DNA from: an uncultured Clostridia bacterium
Lineage (GTDB): Bacteria > Bacillota > Clostridia > TANB77 > CAG-465
Reading direction: 5' to 3'
NCBI GenBank assembly: GCA_934130595.1
Contig: CAKOYF010000001.1
Span: 62,001-126,000, forward strand
Length of the DNA: 64,000 nucleotides
The position numbers and the translations under genes were made by a program. The notes beneath the pieces are model-generated. The model was given only the letters and a program-made list of their open reading frames with translations, made no database searches and had not been told where the DNA came from. Positions 26,064 through 34,121 of this stretch are shown in pieces. The stretch's first letter is position 1. Each line of letters begins with the position of its first letter.

Positions 26064-27959
26064 TCACCTCCAAGCCATATCTAAGAATTCATCAAAAGCT
26101 TTTATATCTTCTGCAGACATATTATCTCTCATTGCTTTAATGTTTTCTTCGCTAATAGGATTTTTAAATACATATTTTCCATCAACAAATTCTACGATGT
26201 TTCTATATGTATAGTTTTTACTTTGTGTCATATGTTGAAAATATTCAACAGCATTATCCATAAACTTGTCTAGTTTTTGATTTACATCTTTTACTTTTCT
26301 ATAATCATTATTATATGTATATGTTTGCTCTAATGGAATACATTCTGTTATTCTTTCAATGTATCTAGTACCATCTACAGCTCTTTTTAAATGTATATCA
26401 AAGTTTATAACTTGAACAACCTGTACTTCTGCAACTTGTTCAGAATTGAACATTCCAATTTTTAATAATGAGTTTCTAAGTGATGTTATTAAGTTTGGAA
26501 ATGTCTTTGCATGGTGTGTAAATAATGTAAATTTAGATGCAACCTGTGCCATCTGAATCATCCAAGCAGCAACTGGATCAGTTGCAACCTCTCCTAATAT
26601 GTTTACACCACCATCTGTTTTCTTTTGAACATCTAGTCCTTCTTGTCCTGTTATAGTATCTGTTTCTCTTAAAGATAAGATGTTATGATATGGATAAATT
26701 TTTCTTAAGTGTAATTCGAATGCAGTTTCCTGTACACGAATTGTTATTGTTGGATATAAGAATTTCATTATAGCCATCAATAATGTAGTTTTACCACAAC
26801 CCTGCTCACCAGTTATTGCAGTAACTCTGGCTCCTCTAATTAAATATTTTAATAACTCTACAACATTTTCTTTATTTTCATGAACAAGTAATTGTTCAGG
26901 TGAAATTAATGTAGGTGGAGCAAATTTTCTAACAAAAAAAGCCCAAGATTCAGAGAAGTTTGGTCTAAGAACAACAACTCTGGAACCATCTTTCATTTCA
27001 TTTATTTTATAACCAACAGACTCAGATAACTGTCCTGGGTTATTATATTTGTATATGTTTTGACATACTCTTTTTAACTCTGCTTCACTACCAAAAGATA
27101 AGAAAGATAAATATGTAGCTTTACCTTTATAGAATATCCATACAGAATCATATGACATTGGTATTTTAGCTTCATTCATTTGTGTTAAGTAATCATCAAT
27201 ATCACTTAACTGATCTAGGAATGATGGTGGAATACCTGATACACCACCTGATACACCATCAATATTCATATCTCTTATATCATCTACGACGCTATATCCT
27301 TTATATTCTTGGTATATTCTTTGTACTACTATCTCTAGCTTGTCTTCAAATGAAAGTGTTTCAGTTGAAACTTCATTTGTAAATATATCATCAATCTCTT
27401 TTGCTGTAATTACATATGAAGGTACTGTAGCATCAAATTCATATTTTGGATAATCTAGAGCGTACTTTGTTATTATCTTTGTTAAAGCTTCTGCTTTATA
27501 TGTTTTCTTGTAAATATGCATTAATATTTCAAATTTATCTTGTGATGTTAATTCATTAAAGTTATTAAATGGAATTGCATAGTTAATATTAAAGTTATTT
27601 ACTTTATAATCATTCTTTAGCAAATCAAACATTAATGATTTTACATACTTTTTATCATTTGAATCAGCATATCCGGCACCTTTTAAAGCTCTCTTTAATT
27701 CATATTTAACATTTTTTCTTCTTTCAAATTCTTCTTCAGATAATGCTAAATCATACAAATTCATTCTAGTAATTTCATCAAATTGCTTTTTTATATAATT
27801 TTGCATAGTAGAAAGACTATATGTTGTCTTTTCTCTTGTTAAACTATCTTCTACCATTTGGTCTGCACCAGATTTTTTTACTTTGTAATAGAAAAACGCT
27901 GCTACAAATGCTAATAAAAGAAGTATTAACAAAATATTAAATACAAATGCAACTGACAT
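26064..27959 (-). CDS. VirB11/CpaF-type secretion ATPase with a membrane anchor
   Basis: This 631-residue protein has the CpaF/TadA ATPase core in its C-terminal half: Walker A GEQGCGKTT near residue 390, the Asp-box region and a Walker B reading VNILGEVATD, then a His-box-like FTHHAKTFPNL. It should form a hexamer that powers assembly of the pilus-like fibre. Unlike usual family members it begins with a strong hydrophobic segment (about residues 3-25), so it is probably tied to the membrane. I chose the second of two adjacent ATG codons, since GGTGAT abuts the first. It is the only secretion ATPase gene in the operon. Confidence 0.88.
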   Translation of the reverse strand: MSVAFVFNILLILLLLAFVAAFFYYKVKKSGADQMVEDSLTREKTTYSLSTMQNYIKKQFDEITRMNLYDLALSEEEFERRKNVKYELKRALKGAGYADSNDKKYVKSLMFDLLKNDYKVNNFNINYAIPFNNFNELTSQDKFEILMHIYKKTYKAEALTKIITKYALDYPKYEFDATVPSYVITAKEIDDIFTNEVSTETLSFEDKLEIVVQRIYQEYKGYSVVDDIRDMNIDGVSGGVSGIPPSFLDQLSDIDDYLTQMNEAKIPMSYDSVWIFYKGKATYLSFLSFGSEAELKRVCQNIYKYNNPGQLSESVGYKINEMKDGSRVVVLRPNFSESWAFFVRKFAPPTLISPEQLLVHENKENVVELLKYLIRGARVTAITGEQGCGKTTLLMAIMKFLYPTITIRVQETAFELHLRKIYPYHNILSLRETDTITGQEGLDVQKKTDGGVNILGEVATDPVAAWMIQMAQVASKFTLFTHHAKTFPNLITSLRNSLLKIGMFNSEQVAEVQVVQVINFDIHLKRAVDGTRYIERITECIPLEQTYTYNNDYRKVKDVNQKLDKFMDNAVEYFQHMTQSKNYTYRNIVEFVDGKYVFKNPISEENIKAMRDNMSAEDIKAFDEFLDMAWR

Positions 27960-27972
27960 CATATCACCCCTC

Positions 27973-28785
27973 TTACTCTTTTATTTTTAATATTTTTACT
28001 ATTTCCTCTACTATTTCTGTTGCCCTTAGCATAAACTCACCATTATAATCTTTTGCTGGAGCGTTTATATTTCTGTATAAAAAGTCTAAGACATTACCAT
28101 CATTACATGCATCTGTAAATAAATAGTTATGTGGAAGTACGTAACATGGTTCTGGAATTTTGTACTTTAATTTAACATTAAAAATATTATACTTAGATCC
28201 AGACTCATAATCTCCTAAAACAAATATTTTTTGTTTATCTTTTAAGCTATCTATACTATTAAGTTTCTTTAATACGTTATTCAATTTTTCTATTTCCTGA
28301 GGAATTACACACACTATAATGTCTGACTGTTCCATTACTCTTATTGCACTATCATCAGTAGTAGTCTTAGGTAAGTCTATAAACACTAAGTCATATACTT
28401 CATCTGCATTTTTAGCAATTAGTGGCATGCTAATTAAATTTTCTCTTTTTTCTGTTGTTGTATTAGCTATGGCACTATAAAGTATATCTAATCTTCCTTT
28501 TAATACAGGCTTTGAATAGTTTTGAATTATGTCCGGTGACAATTTATTACTCTTAATTAAACGCATTATTGCATTCATACCAAGATTAGTATCATTAAAA
28601 CTATTTGCATTTACTAAATCATCATACATAGTAAATGATGAAGCTATTTTTTTAGCATTTGAATTTGCATCTATTAAAAGAGAAGATGTTTTATGTGTTA
28701 TTCCCATTAGAGAACTAATAGCAATAGCAGTATGTGTACATCCACTTTTTCCCTCTTCTGGACTCCAAAATACAATCTTTGCCAT
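27973..28785 (-). CDS. CpaE/TadZ-like MinD-family ATPase
   Basis: This 270-residue protein has a deviant Walker A region (PEEGKSGCTHTAIAIS) where ParA/MinD proteins have KGGVGKTT, followed by LLIDANS and later VFIDLPKTTTDDS, in line with a MinD-type fold. In Tad systems CpaE/TadZ sets the position of the pilus at the cell pole. The lysine and glycine of the P-loop are still present, so ATP binding is plausible. It follows a second, more degenerate MinD-like gene without any gap (stop and start share bases around 28786). Confidence 0.75.
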   Translation of the reverse strand: MAKIVFWSPEEGKSGCTHTAIAISSLMGITHKTSSLLIDANSNAKKIASSFTMYDDLVNANSFNDTNLGMNAIMRLIKSNKLSPDIIQNYSKPVLKGRLDILYSAIANTTTEKRENLISMPLIAKNADEVYDLVFIDLPKTTTDDSAIRVMEQSDIIVCVIPQEIEKLNNVLKKLNSIDSLKDKQKIFVLGDYESGSKYNIFNVKLKYKIPEPCYVLPHNYLFTDACNDGNVLDFLYRNINAPAKDYNGEFMLRATEIVEEIVKILKIKE

Positions 28786-29493
28786 TTAATTTCTCCTCCT
28801 TTTTATTTCTTTTAATACTTCTTTAGAAGAAACATCTCCTAATATTCTAGAAATATACTCACATAAGTACAATATATATGTTTTTGTATGTTTTCTTAAA
28901 TCTATAAGTCCACTGAATTGTGAATCTATATTAACCATCATATCTTGTTCATCAGTACTAATATCATAAACCTCATCTGTCCACTTAACTGCATAATTAT
29001 TTATTTTTTCTTCTAAATAATTTGTTGCTGCTCTAGATAAGTATGCTCTATATAAAATCTTTGAAAATACTAATTCTTTATCTGGATTTTCTTCTCTCAT
29101 TTTATGTACAAGTTCATCATTTTTTGTTACTGATATAACATTAGTATCTATATACATATATGATTTATCTACTTGTAAATCTTTAAATTTAGCGTACGTA
29201 TTTGCATCCTCTATATCTATTAAGACATAATTATATAATTTAAGATCTATATTCTTTTCACTTAAATATTTTTCTAATGAATCGTATGAATCAAACCCAA
29301 CTGCAAAGTCTATATCCGCATATCTAGTTACATATTCTGAGCTATTATCTATAGTTGGTACTATACATTTATATTTTTTATCTGATGTAGCATCAATTAC
29401 TAATACAGATTTTCCCATAATATTTAAAGCTCTAGCTGTTGCAATTACAAAGTCATATTTATCTACATATCCATACATTCCAATTACTTGCAT
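28786..29493 (-). CDS. Degenerate MinD-like protein lacking a Walker A lysine
   Basis: This 235-residue protein opens like a MinD/ParA ATPase (MQVIGMYGYVDKYDFVIATA, then GKSVLVIDATS) but the P-loop reads GYVDKYDF, with no GK[ST]. The later strand YNVLIDIED-like motif (YNYVLIDIEDA) fits the fold. It is probably a pseudo-ATPase that pairs with the MinD-like protein encoded immediately downstream. The ATG follows AGGTAGTTTAA-type spacing with a moderate ribosome site. The gap to the upstream gene is 15 bases. Confidence 0.68.
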   Translation of the reverse strand: MQVIGMYGYVDKYDFVIATARALNIMGKSVLVIDATSDKKYKCIVPTIDNSSEYVTRYADIDFAVGFDSYDSLEKYLSEKNIDLKLYNYVLIDIEDANTYAKFKDLQVDKSYMYIDTNVISVTKNDELVHKMREENPDKELVFSKILYRAYLSRAATNYLEEKINNYAVKWTDEVYDISTDEQDMMVNIDSQFSGLIDLRKHTKTYILYLCEYISRILGDVSSKEVLKEIKRRRN

Positions 29494-29508
29494 TTAAACT
29501 ACCTCCTA

Positions 29509-30540
29509 CTATTTTCCTTCTAATAAGTTTTCTCTTTCAGTTTGTTGCATAATAATAGATTGTTGTGCTCCTGTAACTACATTTTCGTAATCATCACTAT
29601 TTTGTGATTTGTAGTTTTTGATTCCACTTTCTATTGTAGATCTTGACTCAGCATTTAATCTTGAAAGCTCAGTACTTGCATTTTTTAGTAAATATTGGTT
29701 TGATTTCATAGCACTCATAACATAAGTATTTGGTTGATAGTTTTGTGTTGTTTTTGTTGAAGCATTTGCAAAGTTTTTATATTTATATATATAATCATAT
29801 AATTTAGTTGCTGCTTCAGTTACATCCATCTTTTTAAGTTCATCCCAGTCTTTTTCAATAACTGTTTCAAGATATCCTTTTGTTTCACTTTCAATATCTG
29901 AAGATGTTTTAACTTGAGCATCACTATCTGTATATCTTAAAGCATATAATTTAGATCCACTGTTTAAGAAAGAATCAACTACTGCACTGTTTAATAGTTG
30001 GATTTCATCCTCAGATAATTTCATCCAGAAAGTTGTGTCATATATTTTATCTATGTTCTTTTGTGCAAGAACTATGTAATCTGTTCCATTAGGATACATT
30101 ATTCTAATATCTACAGTATCTCCCTCAACAAGATCACTAGGCATAAGAACTGTATTTATTTCAACGTCTCTTACATCAGCAGCTACAACTTCATCACTTA
30201 CCATATCTCCTGTAATAGGCACTTTTGCAGCTATATTATATTTTGCACTTAGTCCAACAACACTTCCTGAAGATACAACTCCTGTTGGTACTGTATGATT
30301 GTTTACATTTACAGTTTCAATCATATCTGCAGTTATAATTTCTCCTTGTACAACGTTTCTTTTTAAAACAACTACTGGTGTAGTATAGTTTTTAATATAA
30401 TTTTTGTTTGTTCCATCTTTATATGATTTTATAGTAAAGAAAGAAAATACACTTACACCAACGGCTACAACGATTCCAACACTAGCTCCAATCAATATAC
30501 CTTGTATTGTTTTCTTTTTAATTTGACTCATTCCTATCAT
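29509..30540 (-). CDS. CpaB/RcpC-like SAF-domain protein, first gene of the appendage operon
   Basis: This 343-residue protein has a short cytoplasmic head, one membrane helix (about residues 15-36) and an SAF-type domain (VVVLKRNVVQGEIITADMI, then VPITGDMVSDE) as in CpaB/RcpC of Flp pilus systems. CpaB proteins guide the fibre through the envelope; in a Gram-positive cell it would act in the wall zone. The C-terminal half is predicted helical and rich in Ser/Asn. GGAGG lies ten bases before the ATG. An upstream promoter at 30602-30630 makes this the head of the 14-gene operon. Confidence 0.8.
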   Translation of the reverse strand: MIGMSQIKKKTIQGILIGASVGIVVAVGVSVFSFFTIKSYKDGTNKNYIKNYTTPVVVLKRNVVQGEIITADMIETVNVNNHTVPTGVVSSGSVVGLSAKYNIAAKVPITGDMVSDEVVAADVRDVEINTVLMPSDLVEGDTVDIRIMYPNGTDYIVLAQKNIDKIYDTTFWMKLSEDEIQLLNSAVVDSFLNSGSKLYALRYTDSDAQVKTSSDIESETKGYLETVIEKDWDELKKMDVTEAATKLYDYIYKYKNFANASTKTTQNYQPNTYVMSAMKSNQYLLKNASTELSRLNAESRSTIESGIKNYKSQNSDDYENVVTGAQQSIIMQQTERENLLEGK

Positions 30541-30601
30541 TTGTTATCAACCTCCATAAACCAATCAAATTACTTATTTTTTCGGTTATACTTCTTAATT
30601 T

Positions 30602-30630
30602 AGTATATCTCTAAAAGCATAAAAAATCAA
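30602..30630 (-). promoter_or_regulatory. Promoter of the appendage operon
   Basis: TTGATT, 17 bases, TATACT on the minus strand, about 60 bases before the CpaB-like start. I found no clear promoter inside the operon. Confidence 0.75.
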
Positions 30631-30730
30631 CCGCGAAAAAATAAAAAAAAGGTCACGTTTTGAATTGAAATATAAATGTAATTTATATGACACTTGTTTG
30701 TATTTTATTTAGTTGTATTAAAAAAGAAAA

Positions 30731-30760
30731 AAATTTCTCTTATTGCTTTAAGAGAAATTT
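30731..30760 (-). terminator. Terminator after the D-Ala-D-Ala carboxypeptidase gene
   Basis: A 10-bp stem AAATTTCTCT / AGAGAAATTT overlaps the stop codon and is followed by T-rich sequence on the minus strand. Confidence 0.8.
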
Positions 30761-31954
30761 TCCAAATATAAATTTTAGATAATCTGTTATTCTTGATTTA
30801 TTTATAGTATTATTAGCAACAATGTTAGTCTTGCCTATGCTTTCATTTGTATTTTTATCTATTATTTCTACACTTCCAATAATATCACCAGATTCTATTG
30901 GTGCAGATAGTTCTTCATTATATGTAACAATTTGATCTGTATCAACATTTTTGCCTCTTTCCACAAGACTATATATATCATCTTGTAACCTTGTTTCTAG
31001 TTTTTCTGCTATATTTTTGTTGATTTGTAATTCCTCTAAAATAGTACTAGAAGAGCATATTTTTTTCGTTTCATACGTTGCAAATCCATAATCTAGCAAC
31101 GTTTTTGTTTCAGCAAGTCTTACATCTGAGCTTGGAGCTTTCATTACAACAGATATATACGTTGTATCTTTACGTGTTGCAGTAGCTACTAAATTATATA
31201 ACGCATTAGAAGTATATCCTGTTTTTAATCCTGTAGCTCCATCATAAAATCTAATTAGTTTATTTGTACTAGTAAGCTCTGTCTTTCCACCTCTTAAGCT
31301 ATCCATCCAAATTGAAGTATAATTTAAAATATTAGGGTGTTTAGTTATTAATTCTCGAGCCATAAGAGCTACATCTTTTGCACATGTGTAATGACCTTCT
31401 TCATCTATGCCATGACAATTCATAAAATGTGTGTTTTCCATTCCTAGTTCTCTTGCTTTAGCATTCATAGCAATAACAAAATTTTCTTCGTTTCCTCCAA
31501 TTAGTTCTGCCATTGCAACGGTTACATCGTTTGCTGAAACTACACATATAGCTTTTAATGCCTCATCTATTGTTAATTGTTCTCCTTCTTCAAACCATAT
31601 TTGAGAGCCACCCATACTTGCAGCATTCTTACTACAAGTTACTGTATCTGTATATTCTAATACTCCTGAATCTATCTGTTCCATTATTAATAACAAAGTC
31701 ATAACCTTTGTAACAGACGCCGGAAGCATTCGTTCATTTTCATTATTTGCATATAATATTCTACCAGTACTCGGTTCCATTAATATTTGCGCCTCAGATT
31801 CAAATGTAAAAGAAGGATTAGCAACTGTTGAAATACTACTTTCTTGCTTATCTTTTGACTTCTTTTCATATAAATAATTTGCACCAAATATATACTGTAT
31901 ATTCAACATATTAACTATTAGTAATGCAATTAGTATTTTATATAACTTATTCAC
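30740..31954 (-). CDS. dacF: Serine-type D-Ala-D-Ala carboxypeptidase (DacF/PBP5 class)
   Basis: This 404-residue secreted enzyme has the three class C penicillin-binding protein motifs: SVTK (SxxK) near residue 80, SAND (SxN) about 60 residues later and KTGY (KTG). It should trim the terminal D-alanine from peptidoglycan stem peptides. A signal peptide occupies about residues 4-24, and a PBP5-like C-terminal beta domain follows the catalytic domain. I start it at the GTG at 31954 because GAGGTGG lies five bases upstream; the longer frame adds an unlikely 27 residues. The dacF symbol is the best guess; dacA and dacB are alternatives. Confidence 0.9.
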   Translation of the reverse strand: MNKLYKILIALLIVNMLNIQYIFGANYLYEKKSKDKQESSISTVANPSFTFESEAQILMEPSTGRILYANNENERMLPASVTKVMTLLLIMEQIDSGVLEYTDTVTCSKNAASMGGSQIWFEEGEQLTIDEALKAICVVSANDVTVAMAELIGGNEENFVIAMNAKARELGMENTHFMNCHGIDEEGHYTCAKDVALMARELITKHPNILNYTSIWMDSLRGGKTELTSTNKLIRFYDGATGLKTGYTSNALYNLVATATRKDTTYISVVMKAPSSDVRLAETKTLLDYGFATYETKKICSSSTILEELQINKNIAEKLETRLQDDIYSLVERGKNVDTDQIVTYNEELSAPIESGDIIGSVEIIDKNTNESIGKTNIVANNTINKSRITDYLKFIFGKFLLKQ

Positions 31955-32005
31955 ATATTCCACCTCAATATATTGTATTAAATAATATGTAAATTTATTA
32001 ATTAT

Positions 32006-32023
32006 ATTGTATAAATATACAAT
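32006..32023. promoter_or_regulatory. Palindrome upstream of the carboxypeptidase gene
   Basis: ATTGTATA, two bases, TATACAAT forms an 18-base inverted repeat in the region that should contain the gene's promoter. It could be an operator. I see no well-matched promoter here. Confidence 0.35.
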
Positions 32024-32068
32024 CCTAGCTTTCAAATTTTTATACTAGTATATTGGAAATATATATAA

Positions 32069-32148
32069 ATAAGGAGATATGATTTAACATATCTCCTCTG
32101 TATTTCACAAACGTATATAAGACAAAAATTCCACAAATCTTATATACT
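32069..32148 (-). ncRNA. Small RNA unit A
   Basis: The promoter is TTGAAT (32178-32183), 17 bases, TATACT (32155-32160). The predicted RNA of about 80 bases folds into a GUAUAUAAGA / UCUUAUAUAC stem with a loop containing GUGGAAUUUUUG, and ends in GGAGAUAUG / CAUAUCUCC (32073-32096) plus a U-rich tail. No match to a known family was recognised. Confidence 0.65.
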
Positions 32149-32189
32149 AACCATAGTATATCATAATTTTGCTTTCTATTCAAATAAAA

Positions 32190-32269
32190 ATAAGGAGATA
32201 TGATTTAGCATATCTCCCATGTATTTCACAAACGTATATAAGACAAAAAATTCACCAATCTTATATACT
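32190..32269 (-). ncRNA. Small RNA unit B
   Basis: The promoter is TTGAAC (32299-32304), 17 bases, TATACT (32276-32281). It has the same two hairpins as unit A, with a loop reading GGUGAAUUUUUUG and the terminator-type hairpin at 32194-32217. Confidence 0.65.
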
Positions 32270-32307
32270 AACTATAGTATAGCATATTTCTGTTTTTTGT
32301 TCAAATT

Positions 32308-32390
32308 AAATAAGGAGATATGACTTAACATATCTCCTCTGTTTATAACCAATGTATATAAGACAAAAAAATTCACCAATCTTATATACT
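32308..32390 (-). ncRNA. Small RNA unit C
   Basis: The promoter is TTTACA (32420-32425), 17 bases, TATACT (32397-32402). The -10 and the start of the RNA form a perfect 18-base palindrome (TATACTAAT / ATTAGTATA). The terminator-type hairpin is at 32314-32337. Confidence 0.65.
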
Positions 32391-32417
32391 AATATTAGTA
32401 TACCATATTTATATAAA

Positions 32418-32499
32418 AATGTAAAAGGAGATTAGAGCTCTCCTTTTACGTCATACAACAAAGATATATAGGTCTATAAAAACCCATTCCCTATATATC
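32418..32499 (-). ncRNA. Small RNA unit D (divergent)
   Basis: The promoter is TTGAAC (32529-32534), 17 bases, TATAAT (32506-32511). The sequence differs from the other units but the structure is kept: stem GAUAUAUAGG / CCUAUAUAUC with a loop containing GGGAAUGGGUUUUU, then AAAAGGAGA / UCUCCUUUU (32423-32447). These paired changes support a functional RNA fold. Confidence 0.6.
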
Positions 32500-32537
32500 A
32501 ATTGTATTATAACATAATTTTGTTTTTGGTTCAAATT

Positions 32538-32620
32538 AAAATAAGTAGATATGATTTAACATATCTACTCTGTTTGTAATATCATATATAAGACAAAAAA
32601 TTCCTCAAATCTTATATACA
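32538..32620 (-). ncRNA. Small RNA unit E
   Basis: The -10 is TATACT (32627-32632); the -35 is weak (TTTATT at 17 bases). The loop contains GAGGAAUUUUUUG. The terminator-type hairpin at 32545-32568 reads GUAGAUAUG / CAUAUCUAC, a paired change compared with units A-C. Confidence 0.55.
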
Positions 32621-32655
32621 AGTATTAGTATATCATGTTTTAAAATAAAAATAAA

Positions 32656-32958
32656 CAAGATATTATATCTTCTTTACTATTAGCACCACACCATAGCTTT
32701 CTTTATATTTAGTATTAAAGATTATTCTCCAAAATACTTTTTGATCTATTCGTCGCCTAAAACTTTACCGCCCACATAGACTATCTGGAGTTTTCTAATA
32801 ACAAAAAATATGGAGAAAAATCTTCTCTTTTATTTAATATAATGAATCTAAATCATTTATATCTATACTATATAATTATATTCTACTTGTATAAGTTACA
32901 GTAGTTTTGGCACAGTTATTAAACTAAAAATTTTAATTCAAAAGCTCAATTTAAGCTA
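32656..32958. other. AT-rich gap with a possible gene remnant
   Basis: No complete gene is visible. On the minus strand about 34 codons at 32658-32770 read without a stop (RRRIDQKVFWRII, then YGVVLIVKKI), with no start or ribosome site, as expected for a decayed gene. No known RNA element was recognised. Confidence 0.35.
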
Positions 32959-33345
32959 CTAATCTTTGCTAATTTTAGTTTTAATACATTTTTTTATTAA
33001 ATTTCCTACAAATATTCCAACTAAGGATATGATTCCAAATATAACAAATATACTTATATCGGGAATAACAAATCTCTTATATGCTAAATCATACGTTATA
33101 TAATCACATAACATAATAGAGATTCCAAAAAGTAAAACTAAAAGGTATTTACTTCTACCTCTAATTTTCAAACTATAAATTACTGATGTAATAAAAGTAC
33201 TCAAAGGAAATAAATAAATAAAATATATTATACCGCCTAATCCTGTGCCCTCAACATCTTTATTACGCCAAAGTATTATTTCTGATATAATCAAAATAAT
33301 AAAATATATAATTATTGGTAAAAAATCCTTAATTTTTTTCTTCAT
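32959..33345 (-). CDS. Small multi-pass membrane protein, unknown
   Basis: This 128-residue protein has a basic head and four hydrophobic segments (about residues 9-26, 38-58, 68-87 and 97-117). The ATG has GGTGGAG upstream at good spacing, so it is likely to be a real gene. It lies alone between the small-RNA array and its outlying sixth copy. I recognise no family. It has no partner gene nearby that would suggest a job; immunity protein or small transporter subunit are guesses only. Confidence 0.65.
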   Translation of the reverse strand: MKKKIKDFLPIIIYFIILIISEIILWRNKDVEGTGLGGIIYFIYLFPLSTFITSVIYSLKIRGRSKYLLVLLFGISIMLCDYITYDLAYKRFVIPDISIFVIFGIISLVGIFVGNLIKKCIKTKISKD

Positions 33346-33555
33346 ATATACTCCACCTCTCTTATTTTAATATTATCATAAAAAAATATATTTACAATAT
33401 CTAATATTACAATTAAGCATTTTTATCTACTTACATTTAAATTATTATTTAGATTTTAATTAAGATTCAATTTTATCTAAATTCTTCTTAATATATAGAA
33501 GTCTTATAACGCTTTTGGCTCAGTTTTTTCTTGGATCATGTATTACTCACCTATT

Positions 33556-33792
33556 CTACAATTTTAGGTAATTCTGTATATAATAGTTATTTTCTAGTTC
33601 TAATATTGGTAAATATAAATCCTTTTTTAGATTTTCTAATACATTTACATGTACAATTGAAATTTCTACTTCTTTAAAATCAATTTTTACAATTCTAAAT
33701 TAAAATTTGGTTATATACTCATCTTCTTGCAGTTCTAACTTATTAAAATTTAATTCATATACTTTTTCTAAATCCAATTTAGCTATAAACAT
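33556..33792 (-). pseudogene. Remnant of a small unknown gene with an in-frame stop
   Basis: From an ATG at 33792 one frame reads MFIAKLDLEKVYELNFNK to a TAA at codon 31 and then continues in the same frame (IVKIDFKEVEISIVHVNV) to a TAG at 33556-33558, 79 codons in all. The composition is protein-like on both sides of the stop. The 5' end directly follows copy F of the small-RNA repeat, and no ribosome site is seen, so the front part may have been lost. No family is recognised. Confidence 0.5.
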
Positions 33793-33825
33793 TTTAAAAT
33801 CATCTTTATTTGCTTTCTATTCAAA

Positions 33826-33910
33826 TTAAAATAAGGAGATATGATCTAACATATCTCCTCTGTATTTCACAAACGTATATAAGACAAAAATTCCACAAAT
33901 CTTATATACT
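33826..33910 (-). ncRNA. Small RNA unit F, outlying copy
   Basis: The promoter is TTTACA (33940-33945), 17 bases, TATTAT (33917-33922). The RNA has the unit A stem and loop (GUGGAAUUUUUG) and the hairpin GGAGAUAUG / CAUAUCUCC at 33835-33858. It is almost identical to unit A but 1.7 kb away, past the membrane protein and the remnant. A stretch at 33811-33826 repeats the unit A promoter edge without its -10. Confidence 0.6.
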
Positions 33911-34030
33911 AATATTATAATATCATATTTATATGAAAATGTAAAATGAGTCTTTTGTAATCTCTTTATTTACGCTTTTAGTTATATATATTATATTTAT
34001 GTAATTTATTTTGTTCATATTATTGAATAA

Positions 34031-34097
34031 AAAGCGCTTTCTATTGCAAAATTTCACTTTTTATGGTATTATTATATGGGTAAAAAATTGTTTACCC
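34031..34097 (+). promoter_or_regulatory. Promoter with cre-like site and start-site operator
   Basis: The promoter is TTGCAA (34044-34049), 17 bases, TATTAT (34067-34072). AAAGCGCTTT at 34031-34040, just ahead of the -35, resembles the core of a CcpA cre site. A perfect inverted repeat GGGTAA / TTACCC (34078-34097) lies over the predicted start, a usual place for a LacI- or GntR-type operator. This suggests control by sugar supply; the regulator is not in the window. Confidence 0.6.
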
Positions 34098-34121
34098 GAT
34101 TTTTAATAAAGGAGGAATTTT

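Larger units (their letters stand above)
32065..32655 (-). repeat. Tandem array of five small-RNA-like units (period about 118 bases)
   Basis: Five related units are arranged head to tail on the minus strand. Each has a promoter with a 17-base spacer (weak in the last), a palindrome over the -10 region, a 10-bp stem with a purine- and U-rich loop, a linker and a 9-bp terminator-type hairpin. The T-rich tail of one unit forms the -35 region of the next. A sixth copy lies at 33826-33945. The units carry no sizeable reading frame. The stretch from 32656 to 32958 lacks further copies. Confidence 0.8.

Noticed and set aside
32065..32655. CRISPR array
   Set aside because: The repeats are about 118 bases apart with promoter and hairpin features throughout. 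There are no short identical repeats with unique spacers and no cas genes.
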